Shown: piece after piece, positions 12,149-24,047 of the stretch | Layout of the letters: each line of letters begins with the position of its first letter | Numbering within the stretch: position 1 is the first letter of the stretch | The notes under the pieces: generated by a model | Databases searched by the model: none | Told to the model about the DNA's origin: nothing | Seen by the model: only the letters and a program-made list of their open reading frames with translations | Source: Eunapius fragilis | Taxonomy: Eukaryota; Porifera; Demospongiae; Spongillida; Spongillidae | Assembly (NCBI GenBank): GCA_963681505.1 | Contig: OY811971.1 | Coordinates: 11,483,242 to 11,547,241, forward strand | Direction: 5' to 3' | DNA length: 64,000 nucleotides | Translations under genes and position numbers: made by a program

Positions 12149-13437
12149 TTAGCATGACGAGGTTGATGACGACGTTCCAGAGTCCTGATCATGGTCGATA
12201 TCTGTTCCTGAATGTGAAGCAAGGTCTTCATGATCAGATGATAGAGCAGCACATGTAACTTCATCCAATGCCCAACGTGGTGCACTTCGCGGAGGACGAC
12301 GCATCGAGGGGGTACCCACAGTCCTCTTTTCGGAAGTCTTGCTGCGATGAGAGGTGTCTTTTTTTGAGTCTTCAGCCCTCTGATCTAACATTCGACAGAG
12401 TGTGGTGAGTACAGGGCTCCTCCAGGTGAGGCGATGAACAATGAACCCTCCATTTCCCGATTCCCTGTCACTTTCTTCATCTGACATGTAGTGATAGCTG
12501 AGCTCCTTCCATTGGTTCATCTCATCAGGCTTTACCCATTTGGATCGGCGTTCAAACAGCTGTAGATGTGACAACAGGATTGTATCATAAAATTTTGGTA
12601 AGCCAAGTTTCATTTCTACCTTTATCCTCCTTGCATTGCTTCTCTTCTTTTTCAGTTCTTCCTGGGATAGACTTTTGCTAGCTCTGCACTTCGTGCCGAA
12701 ATATTTCTTCACTGCAACTGCATGAAGGTTTTTAACAATGACAAAATTTGTACATGCAAAAACGGTTTTTATACATATCATATAGCTGTACCTCTGATGG
12801 TGTGTTCATCTGTGTACACCTTACGAGATAGTATGTCAGCAACAAATTTATCTACTACTCTTTGGTTGTGATCTGAAGTGATTCTGATTAAAATTAAAAA
12901 TAATATAGATCAGTAAGCAAGGAAATCACGTACTTCTGTGCAGTGTTGAATTGGTTATCGATTGAATACTGGCTGTAAAGTCGACGAACGAGGGTCTGCA
13001 AAAATAGATATAATTAGCCACAGAAATATGATAATTAGGGACTTACAGATAATTCTGGTGGTACATCTGTATCACATCTTCGTCGATCGCGAGCTTTAAC
13101 TGGACTGATTGCAGTGTCTAATCGCTTGTCCACTTCAACAAGATGAGTAGATAACTCCGACACTTGCTTGCTCAAAGAAGGAAGGACTTTTTCTTGGATA
13201 TCGCCAAGCTTATTACAAAGGTCGCCAACAATAGCGGTGAGATCTCGTATGTATGGGGGAACGTCAAAAGTGCTTTGACGTTGTAGCGGCTGACAATTAT
13301 ACTGCTGTGGAGGATACCCGCTGAAGGTTGGTATAAGAAGGCTACAAACGTGGTGGAATTTTACAGATTATCAACCAAACCATTATGGCATTTTATTCTT
13401 ACTCTGATAAGCGACCCTGAAGTGCTGAATGATCCAT
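12149..13437 (-). CDS. CACTA accessory protein (second ORF), five exons
   Basis: Exons on the minus strand are 13437-13403, 13341-13047, 12995-12934, 12883-12792 and 12717-12149. All introns are GT-AG, 35-74 bp long, and every junction keeps frame. The protein starts MDHSALQGRLSE and then has a Pro/Gln-rich stretch. A coiled-coil-like segment follows (LCNKLGDIQEKVLPSLSKQV), then a basic region (SQEELKKKRSNARRIKVEMK), then a block YHYMSDEESD ... HRLTWRSPVLTTLC ... LDQR, and a Ser/Asp-rich tail. Metazoan EnSpm elements usually carry such a second gene; its role in transposition is not settled. I recall a similar SDEE/WRS/LDxR layout in vertebrate C14orf93-like proteins, but that is unverified. 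It shares an intergenic promoter region with the transposase. Confidence 0.85.
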
Positions 13438-13826
13438 AACGCCGGGCAGACCAAACCGGTTGATCGATAACACACTCAAACGATCGCGACAAAAGCGCCT
13501 ATGCAAATGGTTTTTGTTTGGTCTCACAGACCTGTAAATTTTATAACTGCAACTGTTAACAAGCTTAGTGTAAGGTGAAAATGACCCAGACTTTAAATAT
13601 AGCTATGGTGATAAAATATACACCTTAAACGTTACAAACAACATATGTTTTGGTAGCAAACAACCCATGATTGGTGAAACTTACCTGGATTCCGAAGCTC
13701 AGATCACCAATTGCAAAGACAAAAGGGAAAAACGTACCACGTGCTATGCGCACGCACTGGAATGTAATTTAAAAAAAAATCATTTCATACATTTTGGCGG
13801 GATTATGGTTTTGCACATGCATTTTG
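13438..13826. promoter_or_regulatory. Presumed bidirectional promoter of the CACTA element
   Basis: These 389 bp separate the divergent start codons of the accessory gene (13437, minus) and the transposase (13827, plus). No coding frame of note occupies it. Its role as a shared promoter is inferred from gene orientation only; I see no clear core element. Confidence 0.4.
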
Positions 13827-16800
13827 ATGGAGCATCGACAGTTTGTTGCTATAGAAAACTGTAAAAAACAGGACAGACACCTTAGGCGATACTGCCAGCA
13901 CTGCAAACGATGGCTATCTTATTCTGCATATCTTGCGCACAGAAGACGACATGGTAATTCGAATTCCATGCGAAGTGATGGCGAAATTTATAGCCCAGAC
14001 GCTGAGCAAAGTGACCACGGTGATGTAGAAACTGCATGTAGTGAAGAAACCGTTGATACTGAAGAAGTAGATCTCAGCAGCTGCAATGTACGCCACGAGC
14101 CCAGGTTTGTTCCTGATAGTGCCGAAAACGATCACGATGTGGTAGATGATGAGAAAGCCTGCAGTGAAGTAGAGGTAAGTGCATACAAGAAAACGTGAAA
14201 GCATGCGAAATATCATTATTGTACAATATATTATATAGGAGAGTGACGATGAAGCCATTCAAATCATTACAGGATCTAGTGATAACGATGAAAGTGAAGA
14301 GATAACTCAGCAGGTACAGGTAGTTACAAATGAGAACTCTGAAGTTCATAGCAATACTGGTGATAGAAGTGATGGGATGATTCAGCAGGTACAGGGGGTT
14401 AGAAATGATAACTCTGAAGTTCATAGCAATACTGGTGATAAAAGTGAAAAAAGTGATGAGCATATGAATGTGGCTGTGAATATTACTGGAGTGCAAATAA
14501 CTAATGTCAGGATCATGTTGAAATTTATGGTACTTTTTATCATAAAGTTTCAATTACTTTTCAGGGCATCTGACACATCCATGTCAGTCTTAATCAGATG
14601 CATTAGAACTCTGTTATTATATCTGAGCGATACTCTAAAAGTAACACCTTTGTCTGAAATAGCCAACAGTATGCCTTTATCTATCAAAAGTCTGCGAAAC
14701 CGCACTGGAAACGGTAACAAGAATTACATATCATATGTCATGTGTCCTCGTTGCTATAAATTATATCCACCATCATTTTGCTTGACAGTAAAAGACTTAA
14801 GTGGAGTACTTACACCTGCTAAGTGTCACTATGTTGCATTTCCACAGCATCCACAAGTTTATAGGAGAGTAACTTGTGAAGAAAAGTTAGCAAAATCCAT
14901 TAAGTGCAAAAATAGCCTAGTCACCAAATTCACTCCACGTTATGTGTATTGCTACCATAGCATTAAAACTTCTATTACGAATTTTAATAATAGAGATACA
15001 TTTTGGGACTTATGCAATGCATGGAAACAGCAGCCATTGGATGGAAGTGTAATGGGAGACATATACAATGGGAATATCTGGCATGAATTCCACAATTTTG
15101 TAGCTGCCAGGCACAATTTATGCTTTCTATTAAATGTTGATTGGTTTCAACCTTTTAAACACTCGAGTTATTCAATTGGTGTTATATACCTTGTAATACT
15201 TAACCTGCCTCGATCAGTGCGATTTAAGTTGGAAAACTGTATAATTGTTGGCATCATTCCTGGTCCAAAAGAGCCTAAAGGATGTATCAACACATTTTTA
15301 GGTCCAATGGTACAAGAATTACTTGAATTGTGGCAAGGTTGTTGGATAGGTAGCCGGGCTAACAAAGTTTTTGTCCGTTGTGCTCTTCTTGGAGCCGTGT
15401 GTGATGTACCTGCATCTAGAAAAGTAGGTGGATATGTTGGTCATGCTGGTCAGGTTGGCTGCACCAAGTGTACAAAGCACTTTGTTACCCAACATTTTGG
15501 GGAGAAGGCTGATTATAGTGGATACGATGTTGATCAGTGGCCCCCAAGAACTGATGTAATGCAAAGAAAATATGCATACAAGCATTTACTGGCCAAAACA
15601 GCAACAGAGCAAAAGAGCATTGAGAAGGAATATGGAGCAAAGTACTCGGTATTGTATGAATTGCCTTATTATCATTCTGTACGTTTTTTAGTGATTGATC
15701 CCATGCATGTGTTATTTCTTGGTATAGCAAAACATACAACACAGCTTTGGTACACATTAAATTTGCTGAGTTTGTCTCAAAAGGAAATCATTCAAGAGAG
15801 AGTCAATAAACTGGCTGTACCTCCTTCTATTGGAAGATTACCAAAAGGAGTGTTTTGTATGGAAACAAGTAACACTATTTCACTTACAGCAGATCAGTGG
15901 AGACATTGGACATGTATATATTCCGTTTGGGCTTTGCATGGAATTTTGCCTGCTGAACATTTTCAGTGTTGGCTACTGTTTGTAAAAGCATGTCGCCTTC
16001 TGTGCCAGAGAAATATTACAAGAATGGAATGTGAGCGAGCACATACATATCTTGTTGACTTCTGTAAAAACTTTGAAATTCTTTATGGAAAAGAACGTTT
16101 AACAATGAACATGCACCTTTCTTGTCATTTATTGGAATGTTGCTTGGACTATGGCCCTATTTATTCTTTCTGGTGCTTTCCTTTTGAACGCTTTAATGGA
16201 GTTTTTGGATCATTTCCATTTAATAATCAAAACATAGCTGCAACTGTAATGAAAAAGTTTGAAGATTACATCAACTCCAATTTGGAAGCAGCTGATGAAC
16301 ATAACTTGTTAAAAGTTATGTATCAAGAAGTTCATTCAATATCACCACAGCACCTGGATAACATTTATATAAATCCAATTACTTATAGCACATATCATGA
16401 GTTATCAAATCCAATGAGTATGCATTGTGTAGCTGAAGGTTTAAGGCTTGCTTCTAACATCTTCCACCTACAGAAACCAATTTATGAATTTGTCATTAGT
16501 GCTGATATGCTGTCAATGTTGACTGACATGTACAGAGCAGTATTTTGTAATCCTGGTTGCTTAGTTACTGTGCACCAATTAGCAGTACGAAGTAGCAAAG
16601 TATCTTTTTTTAACCATATTATAAATTCAAAACTGTGTAAAAGTGAAAGAGGCACATGTATATCTGCATATTGGGTACCAGAGGATAGTTCAAACTCAAT
16701 CTGCACATGCACATCCAGGACTCATGTTGGCATGGTGAAATTTTTTTTCCAGTGTTCAATTGAGGTACTTCATTCCCAAGCAGTTGGTGGGCAAACATGT

Positions 16801-17013
16801 GTGAAGCATATTATTGCTGTAGTGGATTGGTTACAGAGTCATGCTGACAGAGATGCATTTGGTCAAGAGATTGAAGTTTGGCAAAAGTCACATTTACCAG
16901 CAGGAATGTACTCGTTTATTCCAGTTGCTCGAATCCATAATCTAGTTGCCTTTTCAACTCATTCATTGCAATGTCCTAACCCAGAAGAAGTCATTGTTGC
17001 AATTAGGTTATAG
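13827..17013 (+). CDS. CACTA/EnSpm transposase (TNP2-like)
   Basis: Two exons, 13827-14174 and 14239-17013, joined in phase 0 across a 64-bp GT-AG intron (GTAAGT donor). The first exon has a C2H2-like finger YCQHCKRWLSYSAYLAHRRR (C23, C26, H38, H42) followed by an acidic linker. The long second exon shows the TNP2-type core: DPMHVLFLGIAKHTTQLWYT, then WRHWTCIYSVWALHGILP, and the family signature LTMNMHLSCHLLECCLDYGP followed by FPFERFNGVFGSFP. The enzyme would bind element ends and cut both strands to move the transposon. The core is uninterrupted to its stop at 17013. A short stretch at about 14520-14570 (KFMVLFIIKFQLLF) looks unlike its neighbours and could be a further unrecognised small intron. 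A 75-bp tandem repeat lies in the linker. Activity cannot be judged from sequence alone. Confidence 0.92.
14308..14457 (+). repeat. In-frame 75-bp tandem repeat in the transposase linker
   Basis: Two adjacent 75-bp units begin CAGCAGGTACAG and encode 25-residue repeats containing NSEVHSNTGD. The repeat length is a multiple of three, so the frame is kept. Confidence 0.85.
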
Positions 17014-17735
17014 CAGTACTGGCAAGTTTTGATACCGATGAGTATTCTCAATTTGTGATTCTTTTATATGTGTAATTATTACTTTTTTCCTCTTGTGTGC
17101 ATTTATCCTGTTGTACATATATACCGATACATATTGCCCTCAAATACATTTGTACTATTTCATATATAATGATAAATGCACGCAGCACAGGTTATAACAT
17201 ATCACGAAAAAACGTGCATGTACAGGAGTCAACAAATATGACATCATACACAAAACAGACAGTAAATCATTGTCATATAAGGTTGTATGGACGTCCTTGA
17301 TATAAGAAGGTCAGGATACTGGATGTTTTTCCATAAACTCTTGAGATACTGGAACAATAAGATAAATATATATTAGCCAATAGGGGCCATTTTTGTTTTA
17401 CATACTGCATGAACTATTATTCAGTTCATATGCATAAATATACCAGGGATGGGTCTTAAATATGCATGATATAATTTATATAGTACTGCGCTTGCGTACG
17501 TACGTATTTATACGACTATATATAGAATAGAAAACTGATCATGTTATAACTTGCAGGTAACCTCATTGTTTTGATAGAAATGGTTATGACATTGTGTATA
17601 ACTATGTTAACAGTTATCACAAGTTGGATAAATGCGTATAACCAAATTTTCAGTTATAATGTAGTTAGAGCTAAAGTTATACCAAAGTTATGGTAAAATC
17701 ACATAACTAAGGATAACCATACTTTTCCTGCAGTG

Positions 17736-18060
17736 ATGTGACTTTGGGGCATACAGCATTCTGTTTGCCTTTGTATATAAATTCATAGTGCATTGTGTGT
17801 TTGAGGTCAGCAACCTGCCCACAGTCAGCCCCCTTCCCTAAACTACATCTGCTACTGAACATCTTGACCTGGATACTACCACAAATTACAAGTGTATGTG
17901 TGTACAAGATTTCCAATGTGTTGAAGGCATAAATTTTGGGGGTCTGAGTATTGTCAACAGCACCATTGTGGCCATATAATACTGGCGTAGTGTATGTTAT
18001 GCCATCAGTGGTGTAAACTGATTGGTCATCGCTTTGCTGCTCATAGGCAACAGTCTCCAT
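17736..18060 (-). pseudogene. Unrecognised gene exon interrupted by the CACTA insertion
   Basis: The minus-strand frame from the ATG at 18060 reads METVAYEQQSDDQSVYTTDG ... YAFNTLEILYT, then VKMFSSRCSLGKGADCGQ and HYEFIYKGKQNAVCPKVTS, where it meets the CACTA end. If the 6-kb element and one ATG target copy are removed, the frame passes into the sequence at 11693 and downwards and ends 11 codons later (TPSPYQPLTNT, stop). The insertion therefore split a formerly continuous frame of about 125 codons. No domain is recognised. The other copy starts at 10113. Confidence 0.5.
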
Positions 18061-19009
18061 AATACCGGATTTTAAACTGGCATGGGTGTAAACTACTAGG
18101 GTAACGTACCATTCCAAATCGTCTTCATGTATACCTTGCAGTAAACACAAACGCTGCGCCGGTCGAGTTTAAGTAGGATGGCGTGTAGCGATTATATCTC
18201 AGTCACAAATTAAATACAGCACGTGTGGCCTGTGTCCGAGAAAAAAAAAAAAAAAAACGAATCACCCTCGTAGAAACATGGATCTACTATAATATCCATG
18301 GTAGAAATGAACAAACATACAAGCTCAACTACACTACGTGATTGCAAAAGGGTTTGAGCTTATGTACGTTATCTTAGCCTTTGGCACGTATAAGCGTGAT
18401 CAATTCGACGTTTTCATGTCGCCACGCGCCACCGTAAACTCCCAACTCGTTTACGCAACTGATGGAGACTGACGCAGACCGGTGTAACCTAGTGATGCTC
18501 ACGTGACAAGCAACTTGCAAAATGTCAGGTCCACCTCCGGATGGCCTGGGCTGTCGATTCGAGGGAGGGTGGGGCACTTGATGGGCAGTGTCTCGCAGTC
18601 ACGGGGTTAAAATAGCAACGACGGCACAATGGCGGAGCAATCGGTAGAGAAATGAACGACAACTTTCAAACGCCGCAGTTTTGTAACCGCTCATCACATC
18701 TCAAACGAAAAGGCGGAAAAAATAGCGGGTGCAGTGATGTAAATGTGCTGCAAATTTGAACGCGAAAAGGCATTCTTTCATCGAGATCCATTGAAATCTA
18801 ACTGTTCTGGTTGTTTAATCATGAGGACCCCCCAGGGAGTAAATAAAAAACATTCGACAACAAAATGCAGTAGTAAAATGGACCGGTAATAAATGTAGTA
18901 AGTTTGAAGGACAGAGCTTTAAAGGTCGCAACGATACTGCAAAATGAATAGCAGAAATGTTAAAAATCACATAAGCCCAGTTTTCTCTTGCACTGCCCCA
19001 TATATATGT
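17895..19009 (-). repeat. Long inverted duplication, right copy
   Basis: Reverse-complement partner of 9217-10282. Differences are small: substitutions, a poly-A run at 18240-18257, and an extra short segment at about 18285-18305. The outer end lies just inside the MITE at 19018-19208. The inner part continues to 17736 with gene sequence that the left copy lacks. Confidence 0.85.
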
Positions 19010-19017
19010 TGCTATAA

Positions 19018-19208
19018 CAGGGTGTTTGGATAGTCGCGCAAAATGGTATAATAACTCCAGAATTGAATACTTAAATAAACTGAGCAGTAACTTTTAATTA
19101 ATAACTTTATACTAATCACTGGCATGTTTTTTGGTTCAGTAGCATAATTTTTCCATGCTATGGAGTTCTACTAACTCAAAGATTTTGTGCGACTTTCGAA
19201 TCACCCTG
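19018..19208. mobile_element. 191-bp MITE with TATAA target duplication
   Basis: Begins CAGGGTGTTTGGATAGTCGC and ends GCGACTTTCGAATCACCCTG, imperfect inverses of each other. TATAA flanks both ends (19013-19017 and 19209-19213). If TA alone is the target, a Tc1/mariner-type origin is possible; a 5-bp target would fit other superfamilies. A second partial copy lies at 24736. Confidence 0.8.
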
Positions 19209-19406
19209 TATAAGAGCAATTGCGTAACTAGTATAGACATGTAGCACATGGGATGTGTATCCCGGCATTCTTCCCTCCGTCATTCGGTCTCGTCCGCTTG
19301 TTGTTTTCTCCAGCGTGCCTAGCATTATACATATATTCATGATGTAAGACGTGCGTGACGTCACATGCAACCCTCTATTTTTGGATCAAGTACTACTACC
19401 GTAAAG

Positions 19407-19661
19407 TACCACGAATAAGCTCCCCCCCCCCCCCTCCGCCCCTACCGAAAAAAAATTGTCTCGCGTTTAAACGAGCGTATCTTCGTAATCATGAACGCAG
19501 CTGCGTGCCGTTCTTTAAAATCCTGTTGGAGTACCATTCCTTTCCTGAAATGTGGAAACAGGTACGCGGATAGAAGCGTTAACCATTACGAAGATACGCT
19601 CGTTTAAACACGAGCCATTTTTTTTCGGTGGGGGCGGAGGGGGGGGAGCTTATTCGTGGTA
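19407..19661. mobile_element. Fold-back MITE with ~75-bp terminal inverted repeats
   Basis: Both ends read TACCACGAATAAGCTCCCCC inward, then CCTCCGCCCC, CCGAAAAAAAAT and GTTTAAACGAGCGTATCTTC. The arms are roughly 75 bp and differ mainly in the length of the C-run. The central spacer is about 100 bp. The target site may be TA. Confidence 0.85.
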
Positions 19662-20520
19662 TGCAGCATGTGACTGTCTTCATAATTTTATCACAGTGCG
19701 TTTGAAAATGTAGTAGTTGATGTACATATGAGTAAAGATGGGAGTGACTCCTAACCTTTCGACACACCCTCTGGCTTAGCGATAGTCATTACCGTTCAGT
19801 AAGTAATAAAGGAAGCTTTATATCAGTAAGTTTTTAATAGACGTAGAGCAATTTCAGTAAATATTCGACAAGAAGTGTTGACTGACTGAAAATAACCGAT
19901 AAGCTCAAAACCTTTGACCCTAATTTGCACCAAATGATGCTACATCAGAACACGGGCTGAGAACTGTATACTTTATGTTATAATGATTTATGTTGTCGCG
20001 GCTTGTCTTGCACTGCTGTTTTTTTTTTGTTTTTGCCCTGGTTGTTCTGGATTATTATGATGTATTTTGGGAGAAAAGTGAGGAAAAATGTCTTAATACA
20101 AGGAAGCCGAACGAAACTGAGAAGTAATTCAAGCTAACGTTTCCATATCCTTCATGCCGTATCTCTGTCGCTTTCGGTTATATATGCTCGGATAGCCATT
20201 ACCGCAAAGAGCATGGAGTATGATTATTTGACTGATTTGATTTGATGATGCATCGAAATACCGAAGGAAACGAACGGAACTACACCATGCAGTCAGATGT
20301 TACTCATCTGTAATATCAGTGATGAAATGTCCTGCACATGCACCATGTAATTTTAGCCGTAAACATAACAATGACTAGGAGGCATGCGGGGTGGGGGCGT
20401 ATAACAGTGGAGTATCGCATGCAGCGATTCATTGTATACTTCTGCAGCGTTGTATAAAGCCAGTTTGCATGGTCGGCTATGGTTACCTTACGTAATCATC
20501 ACATGAATGGCACGGATCAC
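19662..20520. other. No feature recognised
   Basis: Both strands show only short frames. No terminal repeats, tandem repeats or family motifs were seen. Confidence 0.4.
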
Positions 20521-20640
20521 ATGTACATGCACACACACACACATACACACATGCACACATGCATGCAAGCACATTCACACACTTGCAAGTGGCACACACA
20601 TACATGCGCGCGCGCACACATGCACACACATATATAAACA
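20521..20640. repeat. CA/CATG-rich simple repeat
   Basis: Runs of ACACAC interspersed with ATGC, including a GCGCGCGC patch at 20605-20616; alternating purine-pyrimidine, of the kind that can adopt Z-DNA. Confidence 0.85.
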
Positions 20641-20940
20641 GCCATGCGTGGTTACTTGCTAGTGCTGCATGCCGCACGCAGCTCCTTGGACGATCAGTGA
20701 AAAAGACAATATTGGCTACGTACGCGACCATGCATGCACCATTTTGGCCCAGCAAAAGCTAGCACGGGGTCGAGAGAGTAAGAATTTCAAAGCACAATGG
20801 GAATGGAACTAGGACCAGTACTCACATACGCGCGTGAGTACGCGTGGGCTTTACATAATAGTATTTACAACTGATGAGAAAATACACACACGTAAGCAAA
20901 TAACGGTGTTCCATATTGCATGCACATGCACATTCTCACT

Positions 20941-21480
<540 letters not shown>

Positions 21481-21482
21481 TG

Positions 21483-21630
21483 TATAGAGGGTTCTCACCG
21501 TGATGTCGCAGTCGCCATCTTGACAGAGCATACAATATAAAATATATATAAAACGGTAGCCATCTTGAAAGAGAACTACGGCAATGCGCAGGTTACCATG
21601 ATCACGTACCATTTCTGAGAACCCTCTATA
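21483..21630. mobile_element. 148-bp MITE with 15-bp inverted repeats and TA target
   Basis: Starts TATAGAGGGTTCTCA and ends TGAGAACCCTCTATA. TA at both outer edges is consistent with a Tc1/mariner-type target duplication. No coding capacity. Confidence 0.8.
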
Positions 21631-21868
21631 CACTGAATAGCTCTATAGGGAACCAAACAGGGTACTATGAAAATTGACTAAGTAAGTCAAACGAAATGTT
21701 GCCGTCGCATCCAGTGTATACGTTGCAGCCATGCAGTATGTTGCCTAGTGCTAGTTGAGTGTATGTTATGTTCGCACGTTGCGGGCTAACAACTGCACTG
21801 TTCCTGGATTTGCAGTTCTGTTACCTCAAACATGAAAATACCGCCGCCATTAATATTTGAGCGCGTAG

Positions 21869-22222
21869 CTATAGTTTTTCTAAGCTTGGTATCGCAATGG
21901 TCATGCGCTCTCTTTTATTAGTTTCTTCCATTAAGGAGGAAAATAGCTCTTGAACAGCACCCTGGCAATGGGAATAGGGGGAGCGGCTCAAGCGAGTATA
22001 ATTACTCGGGGCCCGTAGACTCCTACCGATTGTAGTTTTGTCATCATCATAGGGGCTTTGGGAGTTTGGCCTGGAGTCCTTTGCTTTAACCATGTCATCT
22101 ATGGAGGGACATTCAGTTTTATCTGATTGATTTTAGTAGTTGTCTTACCGATTTTTCTCTTTTTTGAGGGCTGATTGCTCTCTTCTTCTTCAGAGCTTAT
22201 AACCCTTTTCCTTCGTTGTCTG
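21869..22222 (-). CDS. 3' exons of a small lysine/glutamate-rich, probably nuclear protein
   Basis: The minus strand shows two exons joined across a 50-bp GT-AG intron (22099-22148). The upstream exon (about 22222-22149) reads RVISSEEEESNQPSKKRK and ends in phase 1 at a GTAAG donor. The downstream exon (22098-21869) continues DDMVKAKDSRPNSQSPYDDD and ends with a helical tail (FSSLMEETNKRERMTIAIP) and a stop. The acidic patch followed by a basic cluster resembles a nuclear localisation region. A possible first exon, MSSEAHSPTKR, lies at 22372-22340, but I could not connect it in frame. No domain is recognised, and this could be part of an unidentified transposon. Confidence 0.4.
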
Positions 22223-22399
22223 ACATGACATCAGCCAAGCTTTTTTGAGACTCCATGCATGCATGATCAATTTAATGGATGTGGACAAACGCAAATTGTA
22301 AATGCTCTGACTTAATAGCCATTCAATCAAACTATATACGCGTTTAGTGGGGCTATGCGCCTCGCTACTCATCAGGGGTTTGCATACGTTTGCATATGT

Positions 22400-23672
22400 A
22401 TGTTATGCGTTTTGATAGCACCCGCCTATACAGGTCAAGCGCTCGTTTATCGAGTATAAGCTGGTAACCTTAGTAGCTTAATTTCAACCTCTGAATGAGG
22501 CTATTATTTACCACAATGGGTAATTTTTTGAGGATATATTATAATATACCACTATGGGTATATACTATACGATCCTTATGGATCATTTTCACCTTGGGTA
22601 GGGTCAGGGGTTGTGACTTACTTGCACTTCTGTTCGGAACCCAAAAATGACTGTTGTATTGTTGCTTGGTCTATATATATGACCTGCTTGTCATGGTTGT
22701 CTCGCATGCGCACAACTTATCGTTGCGATCTCGCATGCGTATCATATTGGTGCTCCTTTACTCTCCCCTTCGTATTGGTCTAATTTTTAAGAAGCTAATG
22801 CTCCTCACGTGTTCGAAAAATTCATTTCTAGTTATTGCAGTGATGGTAGATTGGAGACCATTCCTCGTGTATAGATGGGGCGGTCCTACTCATCGGTCAC
22901 TTTTCTTGTGTCTGCAAAAGCAAAATGTCTACCTTTGCTTAGCTCTAATTTGAGCTACCCTCGTTGAAACTCATGTTGCACACTCTGATTTTATAAACAA
23001 CACTTTGTAACGGCTTGTTTGTACGAAATGGAGACTTTAATTAGTAAGCTTGCGTGCTAGTGGCTGATATAATTATGCAGTCCGACTAGCTTCAAGGAAC
23101 CTTACAGTTGAAACCATCACACTTGCATGCGCCTATAATTTTTCTGTGTTGTAAACATCTTTACTTGAATTTATTTCAATAACAGAAGGCTAAAATGCAA
23201 ATCTGAAAACTCACATTTAGTGCACAACTATCTAGCAATATATATTGAGAGTAAAAAAGCATCACGTGATTTTTGTTTTTGTTATTAATTCTTGTATTAA
23301 CTACAGTACTAAAATAGTTGCCAGTTGAATTTCTCCCCGTGTAGGCAATGAATCATAACCAAATTTGCAGTATAACTAAAGATCGAGCAAGTAGTTACAA
23401 CTTTTGGCCGCGGCGGTTTTCAAGTCCGGTAAATAGTTATGGATTTATCGAGATAGAAGTGCGTTTTTAGTTATTAAAAGCGTAGGGATGCCGTTTTGTA
23501 GGACGGTCTTTCTACGCTGAAAGAATTAGTTTAAAGAGTAAGTCAAATGTTAGATCTATCGCAAAACCGCTCTTATGAGGTAATAGCCCCTACTTTGCCG
23601 CTGAAAAAGCCTTACTAAACACGAATGGCTGAAATTCTTCAATGAATCGCACTTGAAACGTGACACTTTCCT
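22400..23672. other. No feature recognised
   Basis: AT-rich intergenic sequence with short frames only. Some TATA-rich palindromic sequence occurs at 22535-22570. Nothing that I can name. Confidence 0.4.
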
Positions 23673-23749
23673 GTGAATATTATTTTTATTATTAAAATTA
23701 TCGCGTTGTTGATATGTCTAACGAAGTTGTCATTGGAGAGTGCTAAAAC

Positions 23750-23765
23750 GGTTCTTTTCAGAACC
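23750..23765 (+). other. Histone mRNA 3'-end-like stem-loop, without a histone gene
   Basis: GGTTCTTTTCAGAACC forms a 6-bp stem with a TTTC loop and matches the metazoan replication-dependent histone stem-loop (GGYYCTTNTNARRRCC), preceded by AAAAC and followed by AAGC. No histone coding sequence lies directly upstream and no clear purine-rich downstream element follows. It may be a relic or chance. Confidence 0.25.
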
Positions 23766-23774
23766 AAGCTAGCT

Positions 23775-24010
23775 ATGCTGCCTTTTCCAGCCGCGCGCAA
23801 AGAGCGGCTAGTAAATCTGCAGCATCAACTTGGAAAGATCTCAAGGCGCGTAAAAGACCGAGAGGAAACTGCAGCTGGAAACAAGGCGAGGTGTAACAAG
23901 CGACCTAGCAACATCGATACGATGAAACCGACAAAGAGGACCCGATCAGCTATCGAAGAAGCTGCCAACAAGGAGTTCCATCTGCAGCTGCAATGTGGGT
24001 CTGGGTACGA
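23775..24010 (+). CDS. Possible exon of a basic, coiled-coil-like protein
   Basis: From ATG 23775 the frame reads MLPFPAARKERLVNLQHQLG, then SRRVKDREETAAGNKARCNK and KRTRSAIEEAANKEFHLQLQ. It is rich in K, R and E and codon-like in composition. It runs into sequence matching the end of the CTCGTACCCAGACCC repeat at about 23990-24023, so its end may be a transposon junction. The family is not recognised, and it could belong to an element. Confidence 0.25.
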
Positions 24011-24047
24011 GACTAGATCATTATGTATAAGTCCCTACATTACCTGT

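Larger units (their letters stand above)
11694..17735. mobile_element. Complete CACTA/EnSpm transposon with two divergent genes
   Basis: The element is 6,042 bp. It begins CACTGCGAGC at 11694 and ends ...CCTGCAGTG at 17735, with a 3-bp target duplication ATG on each side (11691-11693 and 17736-17738). CACTG termini and a 3-bp duplication are hallmarks of CACTA/EnSpm. Subterminal GGTTATA/GTTATAAC motifs are repeated at both ends (11715-11890 and about 17520-17725), the arrangement expected for transposase-binding sites. Internally there is a plus-strand transposase gene and a minus-strand accessory gene that start 389 bp apart. The element sits inside the right arm of the older inverted duplication. 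Confidence 0.95.

Noticed and set aside
9217-19009. Long terminal inverted repeats of a ~9.8-kb transposon
   Set aside because: The palindrome runs past any candidate terminus, there is no target duplication, and the arms contain a promoter and exon; segmental inverted duplication fits better.
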